A stretch of 56,578 bases of DNA from Saprospiraceae bacterium (GTDB lineage: Bacteria > Bacteroidota > Bacteroidia > Chitinophagales > Saprospiraceae): contig JAGQWZ010000514.1 in NCBI GenBank assembly GCA_020436835.1, forward strand, positions 1 to 56,578, written 5' to 3'. Shown here in pieces: positions 23,163-32,312 of the stretch. The notes under the pieces are model-generated. The model was not told the origin of the DNA, ran no database searches, and saw only the letters and a list, made by a program, of their open reading frames with translations. The position numbers and the translations under genes are program-made. Positions within the stretch are counted from its first letter, which is position 1, and each line of letters starts with the position of its first letter.

Positions 23163-24287
23163 TTGAAGACGTCAGTTATCCTTTCCGGTTCCATCTTTCT
23201 GCTTTTGTGGACGGTCCTCTTGGAGGCAAAAGCGCCGGTCTTTGATTCGTCCGATGAGGAGAAGGTGCCGCCACGGATCATCCGTACTTGTTGTTCTTTT
23301 GGGTCCGACCTGAAGATGGTTGGATTACCTTTGGTAAAAGTGACCCAAATTACCAGTCTGGATCAGATGGGTGAACACCAGTATCTGGGTAGCCCGGAGG
23401 AGGGCAACGGAATCATTTATACCGCTAAAGGAGGTTTTGTCGACCTTGGACATTTGCGTGATCAGGCGGATTGGACCGCTTATTTATATCTCCGGATTAA
23501 TGAGAATAATGGAAACGCAGATGTGAAAATCCCGTTGCGCTATGAAGGTGGGGTGAAGACACTCTACCTGAATCTGGGAGAGCGATTGTCGGAAAAGGAT
23601 ATGCGTCAATTGGCTGGTGCCATCGCCTATGATATATCGGTGTGGCACGAAATTGCCACCTGGTTTGGTGCCTCCATGGTGCCAATGATTCCTGAGCGAT
23701 ATAGCAGTTTCTCAATTGAAGATGCCTATTCCAATGCCCTGGGAGTTATGTTGGGCATGGCAGCGTTGGAGAGTGAATTACCATACAATGAGGCGATTAC
23801 CCACCTCCTTCAGGAAAGGCTGAGTAAACTGGAGGCAGTAAATACCGTTGAGGAAACTTATGATGCAATGGAGGCGGTAAAGGATGAATGGTGGACCCGG
23901 GAACGCAAACTCCCAACCCGTAAAGTGCTGTTGCAAAGGGATCTGCAGGTTTATCCTGAGGTCACTCCATGGCTGGTACCCGGTTGGTCAGGTCAGTATC
24001 TTCAAGCGGAGCCCCTGGTCATCCCGGCTCAAACCAGCCAGGGAACCCCCCTTTCGCACTATTACGTCTATGAGGTGAAACTCAATCATAAATTTCCCTT
24101 TCGGAAAATGTTTCCAGACAGAGAAGATCGAACGATTACGCAGAGGGATTTTGAAGTGCTATTGCAGAGGATCGAGTGGGAATTAGCCGATAAGGATCGA
24201 CTGGCCGGTGAACAGCGAACAAAATACTCAGCCCTGGAAGGTGTGGATGATTCTGAACCGGGATATGAGAGTACCTACAGGCAGTAA
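23163..24287 (+). CDS. DUF4056-family exported protein
   Basis: 374 residues starting at TTG; no ATG or GTG is available in this frame after the TAA at 23148-23150. A signal peptide (VILSGSIFLLLWTVLLEAKA) precedes PPRIIRTCCSFGSDLK, which is typical of DUF4056 proteins. The central part HLRDQADWTAYLY and the SVWHEIATWFG segment carry conserved His residues (DLGHLRDQADW and WHE), suggesting a metallohydrolase-like site; this is inference. It appears monocistronic. Confidence 0.82.
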   Translation: MKTSVILSGSIFLLLWTVLLEAKAPVFDSSDEEKVPPRIIRTCCSFGSDLKMVGLPLVKVTQITSLDQMGEHQYLGSPEEGNGIIYTAKGGFVDLGHLRDQADWTAYLYLRINENNGNADVKIPLRYEGGVKTLYLNLGERLSEKDMRQLAGAIAYDISVWHEIATWFGASMVPMIPERYSSFSIEDAYSNALGVMLGMAALESELPYNEAITHLLQERLSKLEAVNTVEETYDAMEAVKDEWWTRERKLPTRKVLLQRDLQVYPEVTPWLVPGWSGQYLQAEPLVIPAQTSQGTPLSHYYVYEVKLNHKFPFRKMFPDREDRTITQRDFEVLLQRIEWELADKDRLAGEQRTKYSALEGVDDSEPGYESTYRQ

Positions 24288-24316
24288 ATCATCTGGGACC
24301 ACCCTGGTTTAAGAGC

Positions 24317-25012
24317 TCACAATACCTTTGAGTAGAGTTTCTCAAACTCATCTTTGTACGTCTTACCAATCGGAATCGTCTTGTCTTTTATTTCGATATG
24401 ATCTTTGGTGAAGGCGGTGATCATATTTTTATTGATAATAAATGAGCGGTGAATCCGAAGAAAACGATCATCGAGGATCTCCAGGATTTTAGTCATGGTA
24501 TAATAAACCACCAGCGTTTCATTGACTAATTTTATTCGCACATAATTACTAAGTCCCTCCAGGTATTCAATTTCATTAAGTTTTATTTTAATTGATTTCC
24601 GGTCGTGGATTAAAAAGATATGGTTGCGCACCTGCATTTTCTCTTCCACTACTTCCTGGGTTATGCGAAACCGGTTTAGTGCTTTGATAAATCGTTCCAG
24701 GGACACCGGTTTTAAAAGGTAGTCCAGCACATTTTGGTCAAAACCCTCCACGGCAAATTCACGGTAAGCTGTGACGATAATAACCTGAGGTCTGGTTTTT
24801 AATGTTTTTAAGAAATTAATTCCCTTAAGTTGAGGCATTTCCAGGTCGAGAAAAAGCAGATCGATATCGTAATTATTAAGATAGTTCAGCGCATCGAACG
24901 CATTTTCACAACTGGCAATATGTTTATATTCTGGAAAATTCGCCAGGTAGCGTTCCAGAATTCTTTGCGCTACCGGTTCATCGTCGACAATTAGAACTTT
25001 AAAATGATTCAC
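24317..25012 (-). CDS. LytTR-family response regulator
   Basis: 231 residues. The receiver domain is 1-120: acidic pocket D10/D11, phosphoacceptor D56 in LLFLDLEMP, and K in LLKPVS. The LytTR DNA-binding domain is about 135-231 (IFLIHDRKSIKIKLNEIEYLEGLSNYVRI, RIHRSFIINKNMI). It pairs with the sensor kinase encoded immediately upstream, whose stop overlaps its start by 4 bases. Targets are unknown; the nearest divergent gene is tryptophanase. Confidence 0.93.
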   Translation of the reverse strand: MNHFKVLIVDDEPVAQRILERYLANFPEYKHIASCENAFDALNYLNNYDIDLLFLDLEMPQLKGINFLKTLKTRPQVIIVTAYREFAVEGFDQNVLDYLLKPVSLERFIKALNRFRITQEVVEEKMQVRNHIFLIHDRKSIKIKLNEIEYLEGLSNYVRIKLVNETLVVYYTMTKILEILDDRFLRIHRSFIINKNMITAFTKDHIEIKDKTIPIGKTYKDEFEKLYSKVL

Positions 25013-26046
25013 GATAGCTGAAGTTTAAGTTCGGCATAATATCTATTTTCTATTATACTGGTTTTGAGTTCATATTTTTCCGGTATCAACAGGTCTAATC
25101 TTCGCCGCAAATTCTGGAGACCAATGCCTCCCTGTTCTTCCCGCGTAAATCCTTCGGCGATGGTGTTGCTTATTCTGAAAATAAGCAGTTGGTCTTTGCA
25201 TTCGAGATAAATTTCAATTTCCGTACTTCTCACTTCCTCCCGTACTCCATGCTTGAAGGAATTCTCTACCAGCGGAATTAGGAGAAAGGGTGGTACGCTG
25301 ACTTCCTCGGAGTCAGGGCAATCAATCTCCCTTTTTACATTGACCCGGTGATCAAAGCGGGCAGTTTCCAATTCGATATAGTCATCCACCAGATCGAGTT
25401 CTTTCTTAAGGTTGCTGTGGTTAACCCCCTGAGCTTCGTAGAGCGAGTAACTCAGAAAGTCAGATAGTTTTAAAATTAGACCCGGTACTTTTTTTGAACC
25501 CTCTGTAGACAATCCATATAGATTATTTAGCGTGTTAAATAAAAAATGCGGATTGATTTGTGACTTCAAATATTTTAATTCGGTTGCTATTTTTTCTCTC
25601 TCCAATTTTTTTTCTCTCGACCGTTGTCGATACCAGTCCATGAATATTTTTATTCCGGTAGAAAAGGCAACCGGTGAGGCGATAACCACAATGCTTTGAA
25701 AGATGCGGAATAGCATGCGTTCGGTTGATGTGCCGTCTTCCCACTCGGGAAATAGAACCGGATTTACATAGAGGAGGAGAAAATAGCGTTGTATCGTTCC
25801 GACTATAAACAAACTCAATCCCAGAAAAAGCACATAGAATAAAAGTTTGTTTTTGTACAAAAGCCGGGGAATAAGAATAAACCAATTAATATAGACTGCT
25901 AATACCCGGCTGGGTAGATACGCTAGTTCATAGAGCAAAGCCAGTCTGAAATTATTTGTATAGCCAAACTCAGATATTGCATAAGCCAGGATAATAATAA
26001 CCCAGAAAGTCAGGTGAATTAGCAGGTTCTTAAACCGAGGGTCCAT
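25009..26046 (-). CDS. LytS-type membrane histidine kinase
   Basis: About 345 residues from the ATG at 26046; a GTG 15 bases earlier is also in frame. Four membrane segments span about 1-150: LLIHLTFWVIIILAYAI; then AVYINWFILIPRLL; LLFYVLFLGLSLFIVG; and one with FRIFQSIVVIASPVAFS. A coiled-coil linker leads to the His_kinase domain with INPHFLFNTLNNLYG (His phosphoacceptor) and an HATPase with VPPFLLIPLVENSFKHG and GIGLQNLRRRL. No extracellular sensor domain is present, so the signal is probably sensed in the membrane. It is coupled to the response regulator. Confidence 0.92.
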   Translation of the reverse strand: MDPRFKNLLIHLTFWVIIILAYAISEFGYTNNFRLALLYELAYLPSRVLAVYINWFILIPRLLYKNKLLFYVLFLGLSLFIVGTIQRYFLLLYVNPVLFPEWEDGTSTERMLFRIFQSIVVIASPVAFSTGIKIFMDWYRQRSREKKLEREKIATELKYLKSQINPHFLFNTLNNLYGLSTEGSKKVPGLILKLSDFLSYSLYEAQGVNHSNLKKELDLVDDYIELETARFDHRVNVKREIDCPDSEEVSVPPFLLIPLVENSFKHGVREEVRSTEIEIYLECKDQLLIFRISNTIAEGFTREEQGGIGLQNLRRRLDLLIPEKYELKTSIIENRYYAELKLQLS

Positions 26047-26414
26047 GATTAAATTTATCACATATCAGACAGACTACCGTTCTAATTATGCCAACTCAAT
26101 ATTTAGCCAGATGAATAGTTGTTTTATGCAGATCAATGACCATCATGGCTTCCCGGTCCAGATCGGAGTGATTCTGCCCGGTTTCTCATGACTGAAACTT
26201 AAAGATTCGGATCAATATCTTACCTTTGACAAGTCATGAATGTGTCCTTGCAAATCAATTCCTTCTCCTGGAGGAGCTTTATTTACCGGCTCGTTATTGT
26301 TCCGTTCTCCTAGTTAGTGGATCTGTATGCTTTAAGCGTACGATTTCTACTTTTCCAAATGAATTAAATTGACCGCTTCCGGTTCGTCCGGGGCTTATTA
26401 TCATAAAAAGTCAA
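26047..26414. other. Divergent intergenic region between the kinase and tnaA
   Basis: About 370 bases with no supported gene. It must hold both promoters. TACTTTTC near 26346 is only an imperfect match to the -7 consensus ahead of tnaA, and no hairpin or leader peptide rich in Trp codons is evident, so TnaC-type attenuation is not supported. Confidence 0.5.
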
Positions 26415-27770
26415 ATGAAGACAATATTTGAACCATTCAGAATTAAGATGACCGAGTCGCTGAAAGTGACAAGCAGAGGCGAACGGATTACGAAACTAAA
26501 AGAGGCCAATAATAATGTCTTTCTGTTGGATGCAGAAGACTGTATGATCGACTTATTGACTGACAGTGGAACCGGGGCAATGTCCGACCGCCAGTGGGCG
26601 GCGATGATGCTGGGAGATGAAAGTTATGCCGGCAGCCGCTCCTGGAAGCATTTTGAGTCCACCCTGAGAGATATTACAGACATGGAGTACATATTTCCAA
26701 CTCACCAGGGACGGGCAGCGGAACACTTGCTGGCGCTCACGAGGGTGAAGCCAGGTCAGATCATTCCCAATAATAGCCACTTCGATACCACTCGCGCCAA
26801 TCTGGAGTTTGCAAAAGCCCAGGCGGTAGACCTTCCCTGCCGGGAGGCCTCGGATCTGAGTGCGAATTTTCCCTTCAAGGGTAATATGGATCTGGACCGG
26901 CTGGCGGTTTTACTGAAGGATCATCATGAGCGGATTCCCTTCGTCATGATTACGGTGACCAACAATACCGGAGGAGGTCAACCCGTATCGATGAAGAATA
27001 TTAAGGATACCAGGCAACTTTTGGATCAATACCGGATCCCACTGATCATAGATGCTTGCCGCTTTGCGGAAAATGCCTATTTCGTACGCAGTAAAGAGCA
27101 GGAGTATGAATCTTCTTCACTGCTGGATATCGCCCGGGAAATGTTTTCTTACGCCGATGCGGCAACCATGAGCCTGAAAAAGGATGGCCTTGCCAATATT
27201 GGGGGGTTCTTTGTTTGCCGCAATCAGGATTGGGCGGAGGATTTTCGTAATGCCCTCATTTTACAGGAAGGTTTTCCGACCTATGGCGGATTAGCCGGCC
27301 GTGATCTGGAGGCCACTGCCGTAGGATTAAGAGAAGCCTTGCAGTTGGATTATCAACAATACCGGCATGCAACCATAGAATACATGATGAATAAGTTGCT
27401 TAAACTGAATATTCCGGTGGTGCAGCCAGCGGGAGGGCATGCGGTCTTTCTGGATGCAGCCAGATTCGCCAACCATATTCCCCCACAGCAGTTTCCCGGA
27501 GTGGCCTTAGTCAACGCTCTCTATATTGAGGGTGGAGTGCGATCCGTCGAATTGGGATCCCTAATGTTCGGTAAAGGTGATCAATCCGCTCCACAGGAAT
27601 TGGTACGTCTGGCTTTTCCCCGCCGGGTATACACTCAAAGTCATTTTGATTATCTGATTGAGGTCGTGGAAGAAGTCTGGGCAGCCAGAAAGCAGCTTAA
27701 GGGACTGAAAATAGTGAAAGAAGCCCCTTTCCTGAGACACTTCTCCGCCTGGCTGGAAGAGATCGATTGA
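26415..27770 (+). CDS. tnaA: Tryptophanase (tryptophan indole-lyase)
   Basis: 451 residues of the beta-eliminating lyase family; cleaves L-tryptophan to indole, pyruvate and ammonia using PLP. EPFRIK and LLTDSGTGAMSDRQWAAMM open the protein, THQGRAAE holds the conserved Arg, and S253-L-K-K256-D carries the PLP lysine (K256). To separate it from tyrosine phenol-lyase: the position of the phenol-binding Arg381 of that enzyme is Leu380 here (SVELGS), and His442 (LRHFSA) matches the tryptophanase His463, so tryptophanase is favoured. It has no tnaB permease neighbour and is followed by a strong terminator. Confidence 0.9.
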   Translation: MKTIFEPFRIKMTESLKVTSRGERITKLKEANNNVFLLDAEDCMIDLLTDSGTGAMSDRQWAAMMLGDESYAGSRSWKHFESTLRDITDMEYIFPTHQGRAAEHLLALTRVKPGQIIPNNSHFDTTRANLEFAKAQAVDLPCREASDLSANFPFKGNMDLDRLAVLLKDHHERIPFVMITVTNNTGGGQPVSMKNIKDTRQLLDQYRIPLIIDACRFAENAYFVRSKEQEYESSSLLDIAREMFSYADAATMSLKKDGLANIGGFFVCRNQDWAEDFRNALILQEGFPTYGGLAGRDLEATAVGLREALQLDYQQYRHATIEYMMNKLLKLNIPVVQPAGGHAVFLDAARFANHIPPQQFPGVALVNALYIEGGVRSVELGSLMFGKGDQSAPQELVRLAFPRRVYTQSHFDYLIEVVEEVWAARKQLKGLKIVKEAPFLRHFSAWLEEID

Positions 27771-27784
27771 AATCGCAAAGAATG

Positions 27785-27827
27785 CAAATCCGGATCCTCT
27801 TTATAAGCATCCGGATTTGTTTTTTTT
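27785..27827 (+). terminator. Rho-independent terminator of tnaA
   Basis: CAAATCCGGAT (27785-27795) pairs perfectly with ATCCGGATTTG (27809-27819), an 11-bp stem with a 13-base loop, followed by eight T (27820-27827). It begins 15 bases after the tnaA stop and ends 6 bases before the convergent gene. Confidence 0.92.
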
Positions 27828-27833
27828 CAATGA

Positions 27834-29852
27834 TTAAAGGAAAGAATGCTCTTTCCCGTACTTAAGCATCTGTTCGATGAAAGAATCCGGATATTCAATT
27901 TTTATATCCGTGATCTCTCCTGCCGAATTCGTCACCGGTACCAATTCCGGGTTAACAAAGCCCGAATAAGGGGCGATGTCCAGATCCTTCACCCTTTCCA
28001 GGACTTCCTCATGTAATTCGGGATCTACTTTTACCCCATAGTTCTCAACCAGGGCCATACCCGCTTCAAGATCACCCTGTGATTTGATGCGTTGGAGCTC
28101 CTTAAGGAGATCCCCAAATAAGCCTCGCAACTTATCGTAGTCATTGATATTGAAATAGGTTTTGCCATCCCTCAAGACCTTCTCTATCACCTGTTCAGGT
28201 TGGCCTTTTTCGAACACCCAGGCCGAGATCAGTTGCCGGTTACGCATATGTGATTCTTCAATGTTCTCACCAGGCTGCAGCCGGCGTAATTGTTTTAATA
28301 AGCCATTGCTTATGTAGCTGTCATACTCGGCTTTTGCCGCATCCAGGTTGGGCAACAGTCCCAGTTCAACCATCTTGGGGTCCATGATGAAGTACAAGGC
28401 GACAATATCTGCCCGGGCTTCCTCCAGGGTAGAACTGTAATTTTTCAGCGTTTCTTTCGGTGTACCTATTCCCGCTTCGATCTGGCCGGAAGCATGTCCG
28501 ATTACCTCGTGTAGCGCTGTACTCAGTTTGTCGGCTAATGCTCCGTATTGTTCTGCCCGGTCTATTTCTTCCTGGTCATTGGCGAATTCACTGGTGAGTC
28601 CCGGGCCACTGGCCTGGTCATAGGCATCGATGATATTTCCCAGACTTACCGATTTTGATCCGTGTTTTGCCCGGATCCAGTTGGCATTGGGTAGATTAAC
28701 GCCAATCGGCGTAGCTGGAGAAGCGTCGCCACTCTCACCGGCTACATTTACCACCTTGTAGGTGATTCCAACTACATTTTTCTTCTTATGTTGGTCCAGG
28801 ATGGTTGAATTATCTTCAAACCACTGAGCATTGTCGGAAAGTACTTTCATCCGTTCGGAAGCTTCAAAATCATTGATCTGAATGATACTTTCGTATGATC
28901 CTTTGTAACCCATCGGATCATTGTACACTTCCACAAATCCCTGAATGTAGTCGATATCGCCTTCGGTCGCTTCTACCCAGGCGATGTTATATTGATCCCA
29001 AACCTCCAGATCTCCGGTTCGATAGTATTCGATTAATAGTTTCAGGGCGTCTGCCTGTTTTTGATTTTCTGCCACAGTCACTGCTTTCTCCAACCAGCTG
29101 ATGATTTGATCAATCGCCGGTCCGTACAAACCTCCCGACCGGTAGATTTCTTCGCGTAGTTGTCCGTTTCCATCCTTAACCAATCTGCTATTCAGGCCAT
29201 GGGAAATTGCTTCCGGTCCATCACCGGCTGCGGCCTTTTTATAGTACTCTTCCGCTTCCTCTTCTTCAATATCCGGAGCATAAAAATTGACGGCTGAGGC
29301 CAACAGCAGATCCTTTTCCGGATCCAGATTTACCTTCTTCGGGTCCATTCCGGGATCGAAAATCGCTTTCTTAGCCTCCTCCGATAAATCAACTTTGGTT
29401 TCACTCAAAAGGATATCCAGATACTCCCGGTCAAATTCCGGAGTAAATTTCTGCATACTGTAATGATGATGTATTCCATTCGCAAACCAAACGCGTTTGG
29501 CGTAGGTGGAGAATTTTTTCCAATCGTCGGAATCTTTATTGCCGGCGTAGTTTGCCATAATCCCATCGAAAGCTTTCCGGATTTCGAGATTGTAACGGTA
29601 ATTCATATCGTACATGATGTCTCTTCCCGCTAATCCGGCCTGGGTCAGATAATAGACCAGCTTTTTCTGTTCCAGACTCAAACGGTCGAATCCAGGTATC
29701 TGGTAACGAAGTACCCGGACATCCCCGAATCGATCCACTTCCCATTGGAACTCTTTTTCTGCCATGGACGGCTGATCGAGGTTATCCTGTTCTTTGGGAT
29801 TACAGCCTACCAGAAGTATGATGACGAAGAAAAATAGATATTTCATAATCAT
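27834..29852 (-). CDS. Dipeptidyl peptidase III-like M49 metallopeptidase, lipoprotein
   Basis: 672 residues. The signal ends in ILLVGC (Cys17), so it is membrane-anchored in the envelope. H448-E-V-I-G-H453 is the M49 zinc motif (HExxGH), and E477-E-A-R-A-D482 supplies the third zinc ligand. It removes dipeptides from the N-terminus of oligopeptides, probably in peptide nutrition. The length fits the bacterial enzymes. It is monocistronic, convergent with tnaA. Start choice: the ATG at 29852 or one two codons later. Confidence 0.92.
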   Translation of the reverse strand: MIMKYLFFFVIILLVGCNPKEQDNLDQPSMAEKEFQWEVDRFGDVRVLRYQIPGFDRLSLEQKKLVYYLTQAGLAGRDIMYDMNYRYNLEIRKAFDGIMANYAGNKDSDDWKKFSTYAKRVWFANGIHHHYSMQKFTPEFDREYLDILLSETKVDLSEEAKKAIFDPGMDPKKVNLDPEKDLLLASAVNFYAPDIEEEEAEEYYKKAAAGDGPEAISHGLNSRLVKDGNGQLREEIYRSGGLYGPAIDQIISWLEKAVTVAENQKQADALKLLIEYYRTGDLEVWDQYNIAWVEATEGDIDYIQGFVEVYNDPMGYKGSYESIIQINDFEASERMKVLSDNAQWFEDNSTILDQHKKKNVVGITYKVVNVAGESGDASPATPIGVNLPNANWIRAKHGSKSVSLGNIIDAYDQASGPGLTSEFANDQEEIDRAEQYGALADKLSTALHEVIGHASGQIEAGIGTPKETLKNYSSTLEEARADIVALYFIMDPKMVELGLLPNLDAAKAEYDSYISNGLLKQLRRLQPGENIEESHMRNRQLISAWVFEKGQPEQVIEKVLRDGKTYFNINDYDKLRGLFGDLLKELQRIKSQGDLEAGMALVENYGVKVDPELHEEVLERVKDLDIAPYSGFVNPELVPVTNSAGEITDIKIEYPDSFIEQMLKYGKEHSFL

Positions 29853-29866
29853 ATATGTTTGAACCG

Positions 29867-29874
29867 CAAAATTA
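29867..29874 (-). promoter_or_regulatory. -7 element of the M49 peptidase promoter
   Basis: TAATTTTG on the minus strand fits TAnnTTTG and lies 14 bases before the ATG. No good -33 element is seen. Confidence 0.45.
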
Positions 29875-30048
29875 GAGATTCCTGTCCTAATGCAGGCAGA
29901 TCTTTATCTCCAGAAAGTAAAGCGATTCGCACGGAAAATAGTTCAATCATCATCACTATTGAATTCTTCATCCATAAAACCAACAGGTTGCTCGAAGTCT
30001 GCCGGCTATTTGTTTTCAAATAGTTAGTTTCAGGAAAAACGGCGATCC

Positions 30049-31392
30049 ATGTTCTTTAATATGTTAAGAATGGCCCTGGTGTTGACACTTCCGGTTCAAC
30101 AGCTGATTGCTCAAATTGAGGTCAAAACCGTGGTGGCCGATCTCAAAGCAAGCGGGGGAGTCACGGCCGGTCCGGAGGGTATGCTCATCGTGAGCGATTT
30201 TGGTGATGCGCTGAATGCCCAGGGGCAGCTCACTAAAGTCTATGAATACGAGCCTGCCACCGGAGTGGTCAGGTTATATGGGGATGGATTTTCAGGTGCT
30301 TCGGGTGCTGCCTTCGACAGAATGGGTAATTTTTATCAGTCAAATCCAAAAGGTCATAAAATAAGTAAGCGATCTGCTGACGGAACCTGGCAGTTGGATT
30401 GGGTGACCGATGGGTTGCAGACTCCCATTGGGATCGCGGTGGATGAAAATGAAAATCTATTTGTCTGCAATTGTGCGGGACAAAATATTGTACAGATCTC
30501 ACCGGAGGGCCAATTGGACACATTTGCCACATCCGAACACTTCAATTGTCCAAACGGATTGACCCGGGACTATTACGGAAATCTGTATGCATGCAATTTT
30601 AACGATGGCAAAGTGCTGAAGATAAATCACTGGGGTGAAGTGGAAGTATGGGCTGAGTTACCCGTGTTGCAGGGAGGTCCCAATCCCGTGGGAACCGGCC
30701 ATCTCACGTGGGTGAATGGCAATCTGTATGTAACGACGATCGGAACCGGAGAAATATTCGTGGTTCATGACAAGAATAATATCCAAAAACTCTGTGGAGT
30801 AAACAAAGCTTTTACCAATATAGATGGCGGTGCAGAGACAGCCACTTTTTCCAAACCGAACGGTATTGCAGGGCTCGGGTCCGGTGATACTTTGTTTGTC
30901 AATTGCTCGGATCCGAGTTGGGTAAGTAATCCCCTGAAATTGCATCCTGCTCCGCTGCGTATGATTACCGGTATATGTTCCGTGCAAGGGGTTCACTGCT
31001 GGAGCAGAAATGAGCGGGAAGCCATTGACTTAATCAAAAGCAATACGCTGGCGTTTTCCCGGGCCTATATGCAGAGGGACTACGAGAAAATAGCGAACTC
31101 CTACACTATTGACGGTAAAATTATGCCGGGTGGTGCCAGGATCATCTCCGGACAGGAGGAGATCAGGAAGCGATGGATCCTGCCGGATGATCGGAAAGTT
31201 ATCCATCACCGGGTGTTCCACGAGGAGATTAAAATAATGGGGGATGAGGCTTACGATTACGGTTACTATGAGGGTACTACAGAATTTGCAAATGGCAAGA
31301 CGGAAGATTGGAAAGGAAAATATTTGATTATTTGGAAAAAAGAAGATGAGCACTGGAAAATCTTTGTGGATATTTGGAACCGCGTCAGATAA
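30049..31392 (+). CDS. SMP-30/NHL-type beta-propeller fused to a DUF4440/SnoaL-like domain
   Basis: 447 residues. A Sec-type signal (MLRMALVLTLPVQQLIAQ) makes it periplasmic. Residues about 25-310 are a six-bladed propeller of the gluconolactonase/strictosidine-synthase type, with repeats such as GNFYQSNPKGHKI, TPIGIAVDENENLFVCNC, CPNGLTRDYYGNLYACNF and FSKPNGIAGLGSGDTLFVN. Residues about 320-447 are a complete NTF2-like DUF4440 domain (AFSRAYMQRDYEKIANSYTIDG, ending HWKIFVDIWNRVR). The combination suggests a lactonase-like sensor or enzyme with a ligand-binding cap. It leads a unit with DUF6265 and a cupin. Confidence 0.78.
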   Translation: MFFNMLRMALVLTLPVQQLIAQIEVKTVVADLKASGGVTAGPEGMLIVSDFGDALNAQGQLTKVYEYEPATGVVRLYGDGFSGASGAAFDRMGNFYQSNPKGHKISKRSADGTWQLDWVTDGLQTPIGIAVDENENLFVCNCAGQNIVQISPEGQLDTFATSEHFNCPNGLTRDYYGNLYACNFNDGKVLKINHWGEVEVWAELPVLQGGPNPVGTGHLTWVNGNLYVTTIGTGEIFVVHDKNNIQKLCGVNKAFTNIDGGAETATFSKPNGIAGLGSGDTLFVNCSDPSWVSNPLKLHPAPLRMITGICSVQGVHCWSRNEREAIDLIKSNTLAFSRAYMQRDYEKIANSYTIDGKIMPGGARIISGQEEIRKRWILPDDRKVIHHRVFHEEIKIMGDEAYDYGYYEGTTEFANGKTEDWKGKYLIIWKKEDEHWKIFVDIWNRVR

Positions 31393-31423
31393 TTTCTGAC
31401 TGAAATGTTTTAAACCAGGTTCG

Positions 31424-31882
31424 ATGAAACGGCCGCTGTATTTCGCCCACTTTATTCTTACGCTGCTGATGCACCTCGAAACAATGCAGGCGCAGGAATT
31501 CTCTCTGGAATGGTTAGCCGGTACCTGGCAACGCATCGATGAAAAACCTGGGCGATTGTCATTTGAAAAATGGGAGTTAAATGCCGGTAAACTGACCGGA
31601 ATGGGTTGGACCATGACCGGCCAGGACACATCATTCGTTGAAATATTGGCATTGTTGCCGGTTGATAACGATTGGTTTTACGAAGCTACGGTAGCTCACA
31701 ATGAAGGTGCTGTTCGCTTTAAGATCGAGGAGCAATCCGAAGGGTATTTCATGGCAGAAAACAAGCAGCATGATTTTCCCCGTTTTATTCGCTATCAATT
31801 GGTACCAGGTGGAAGTGAGATGAAGGTGACGATCGGAGATGATCAACGGTCGATTGATTTCAAATTTGTAAAAATCGAATAA
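31424..31882 (+). CDS. DUF6265-family exported protein
   Basis: 152 residues. Signal MKRPLYFAHFILTLLMHLETMQAQ, then the family pattern WLAGTWQRID, followed by EKWELNAGKLTGMGWTM and the FEIxAL-type strand (VEILALLPV). It ends with a lipocalin-like barrel strand, NKQHDFPRFIRYQL. The function of the family is unknown; a small lipid- or metabolite-binding barrel is likely. It lies 31 bases after the propeller protein and 5 bases before the cupin. Confidence 0.8.
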   Translation: MKRPLYFAHFILTLLMHLETMQAQEFSLEWLAGTWQRIDEKPGRLSFEKWELNAGKLTGMGWTMTGQDTSFVEILALLPVDNDWFYEATVAHNEGAVRFKIEEQSEGYFMAENKQHDFPRFIRYQLVPGGSEMKVTIGDDQRSIDFKFVKIE

Positions 31883-31887
31883 GATAA

Positions 31888-32214
31888 ATGACTCATATAA
31901 CCGTTAAAAATGCCCAATCGATTTTAGCTGAGACTGGGGAAAAGTTTAACACACTTTACAAACATGGCAGCTTGGAGGTGGAGATATATAAGCCGGAAAA
32001 AGTTGATTTGCAGATGCCCCATACAAGAGATGAGATTTATGTGGTGATAGCCGGAGAAGGTAAGTTTCTTAACGGGAAGGAGTTGGTCTCCTTTACCCAG
32101 GGAGATTTTCTTTTTGTCAGGGCCGGGGTGGAACACCGGTTTTTGGAATTTACCGATGACTTTTGCACCTGGGTATTTTTTTACGGTCCGGAGGGTGGGG
32201 AAGAGGACTCCTGA
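31888..32214 (+). CDS. Single-domain cupin
   Basis: 108 residues. Cupin motif 1 is partly degenerate (PHTRDEIYVVIAGEGKFLNGKE; only one His before the Glu), and motif 2 is GDFLFVRAGVEHRFLEF with the usual His. Metal binding is therefore likely through H-x-E and the motif 2 His. The substrate is unknown. It is 5 bases after DUF6265 and completes the three-gene unit. Confidence 0.82.
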   Translation: MTHITVKNAQSILAETGEKFNTLYKHGSLEVEIYKPEKVDLQMPHTRDEIYVVIAGEGKFLNGKELVSFTQGDFLFVRAGVEHRFLEFTDDFCTWVFFYGPEGGEEDS

Positions 32215-32280
32215 AGTTCCTTTGTTTTATCCTTTGACCGGTTCAGGATTTCTTTGCCGGGTCAATTCACCGTCTTTCTT

Positions 32281-32288
32281 TAATTTTG
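32281..32288 (+). promoter_or_regulatory. -7 element for the PhyH gene
   Basis: TAATTTTG fits TAnnTTTG, with TTTG at 32253-32256 upstream (spacing 24, slightly long). The ATG at 32313 is 24 bases beyond. Confidence 0.5.
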
Positions 32289-32312
32289 CTTATTCAAATA
32301 AAACAGGATACC

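Noticed and set aside
23155..23168. GTG at 23155 as start of the DUF4056 gene
   Set aside because: It is in another frame and meets TGA after three codons; TTG 23163 is the only workable start.
26047..26414. Possible TnaC-like leader peptide before tnaA
   Set aside because: No short frame with a conserved Trp codon and Rho-type region could be found; the tnaA control is left open.
26415..27770. Tyrosine phenol-lyase as the identity of the beta-eliminating lyase
   Set aside because: The phenol-binding Arg is Leu380 here and the tryptophanase His is present (H442).
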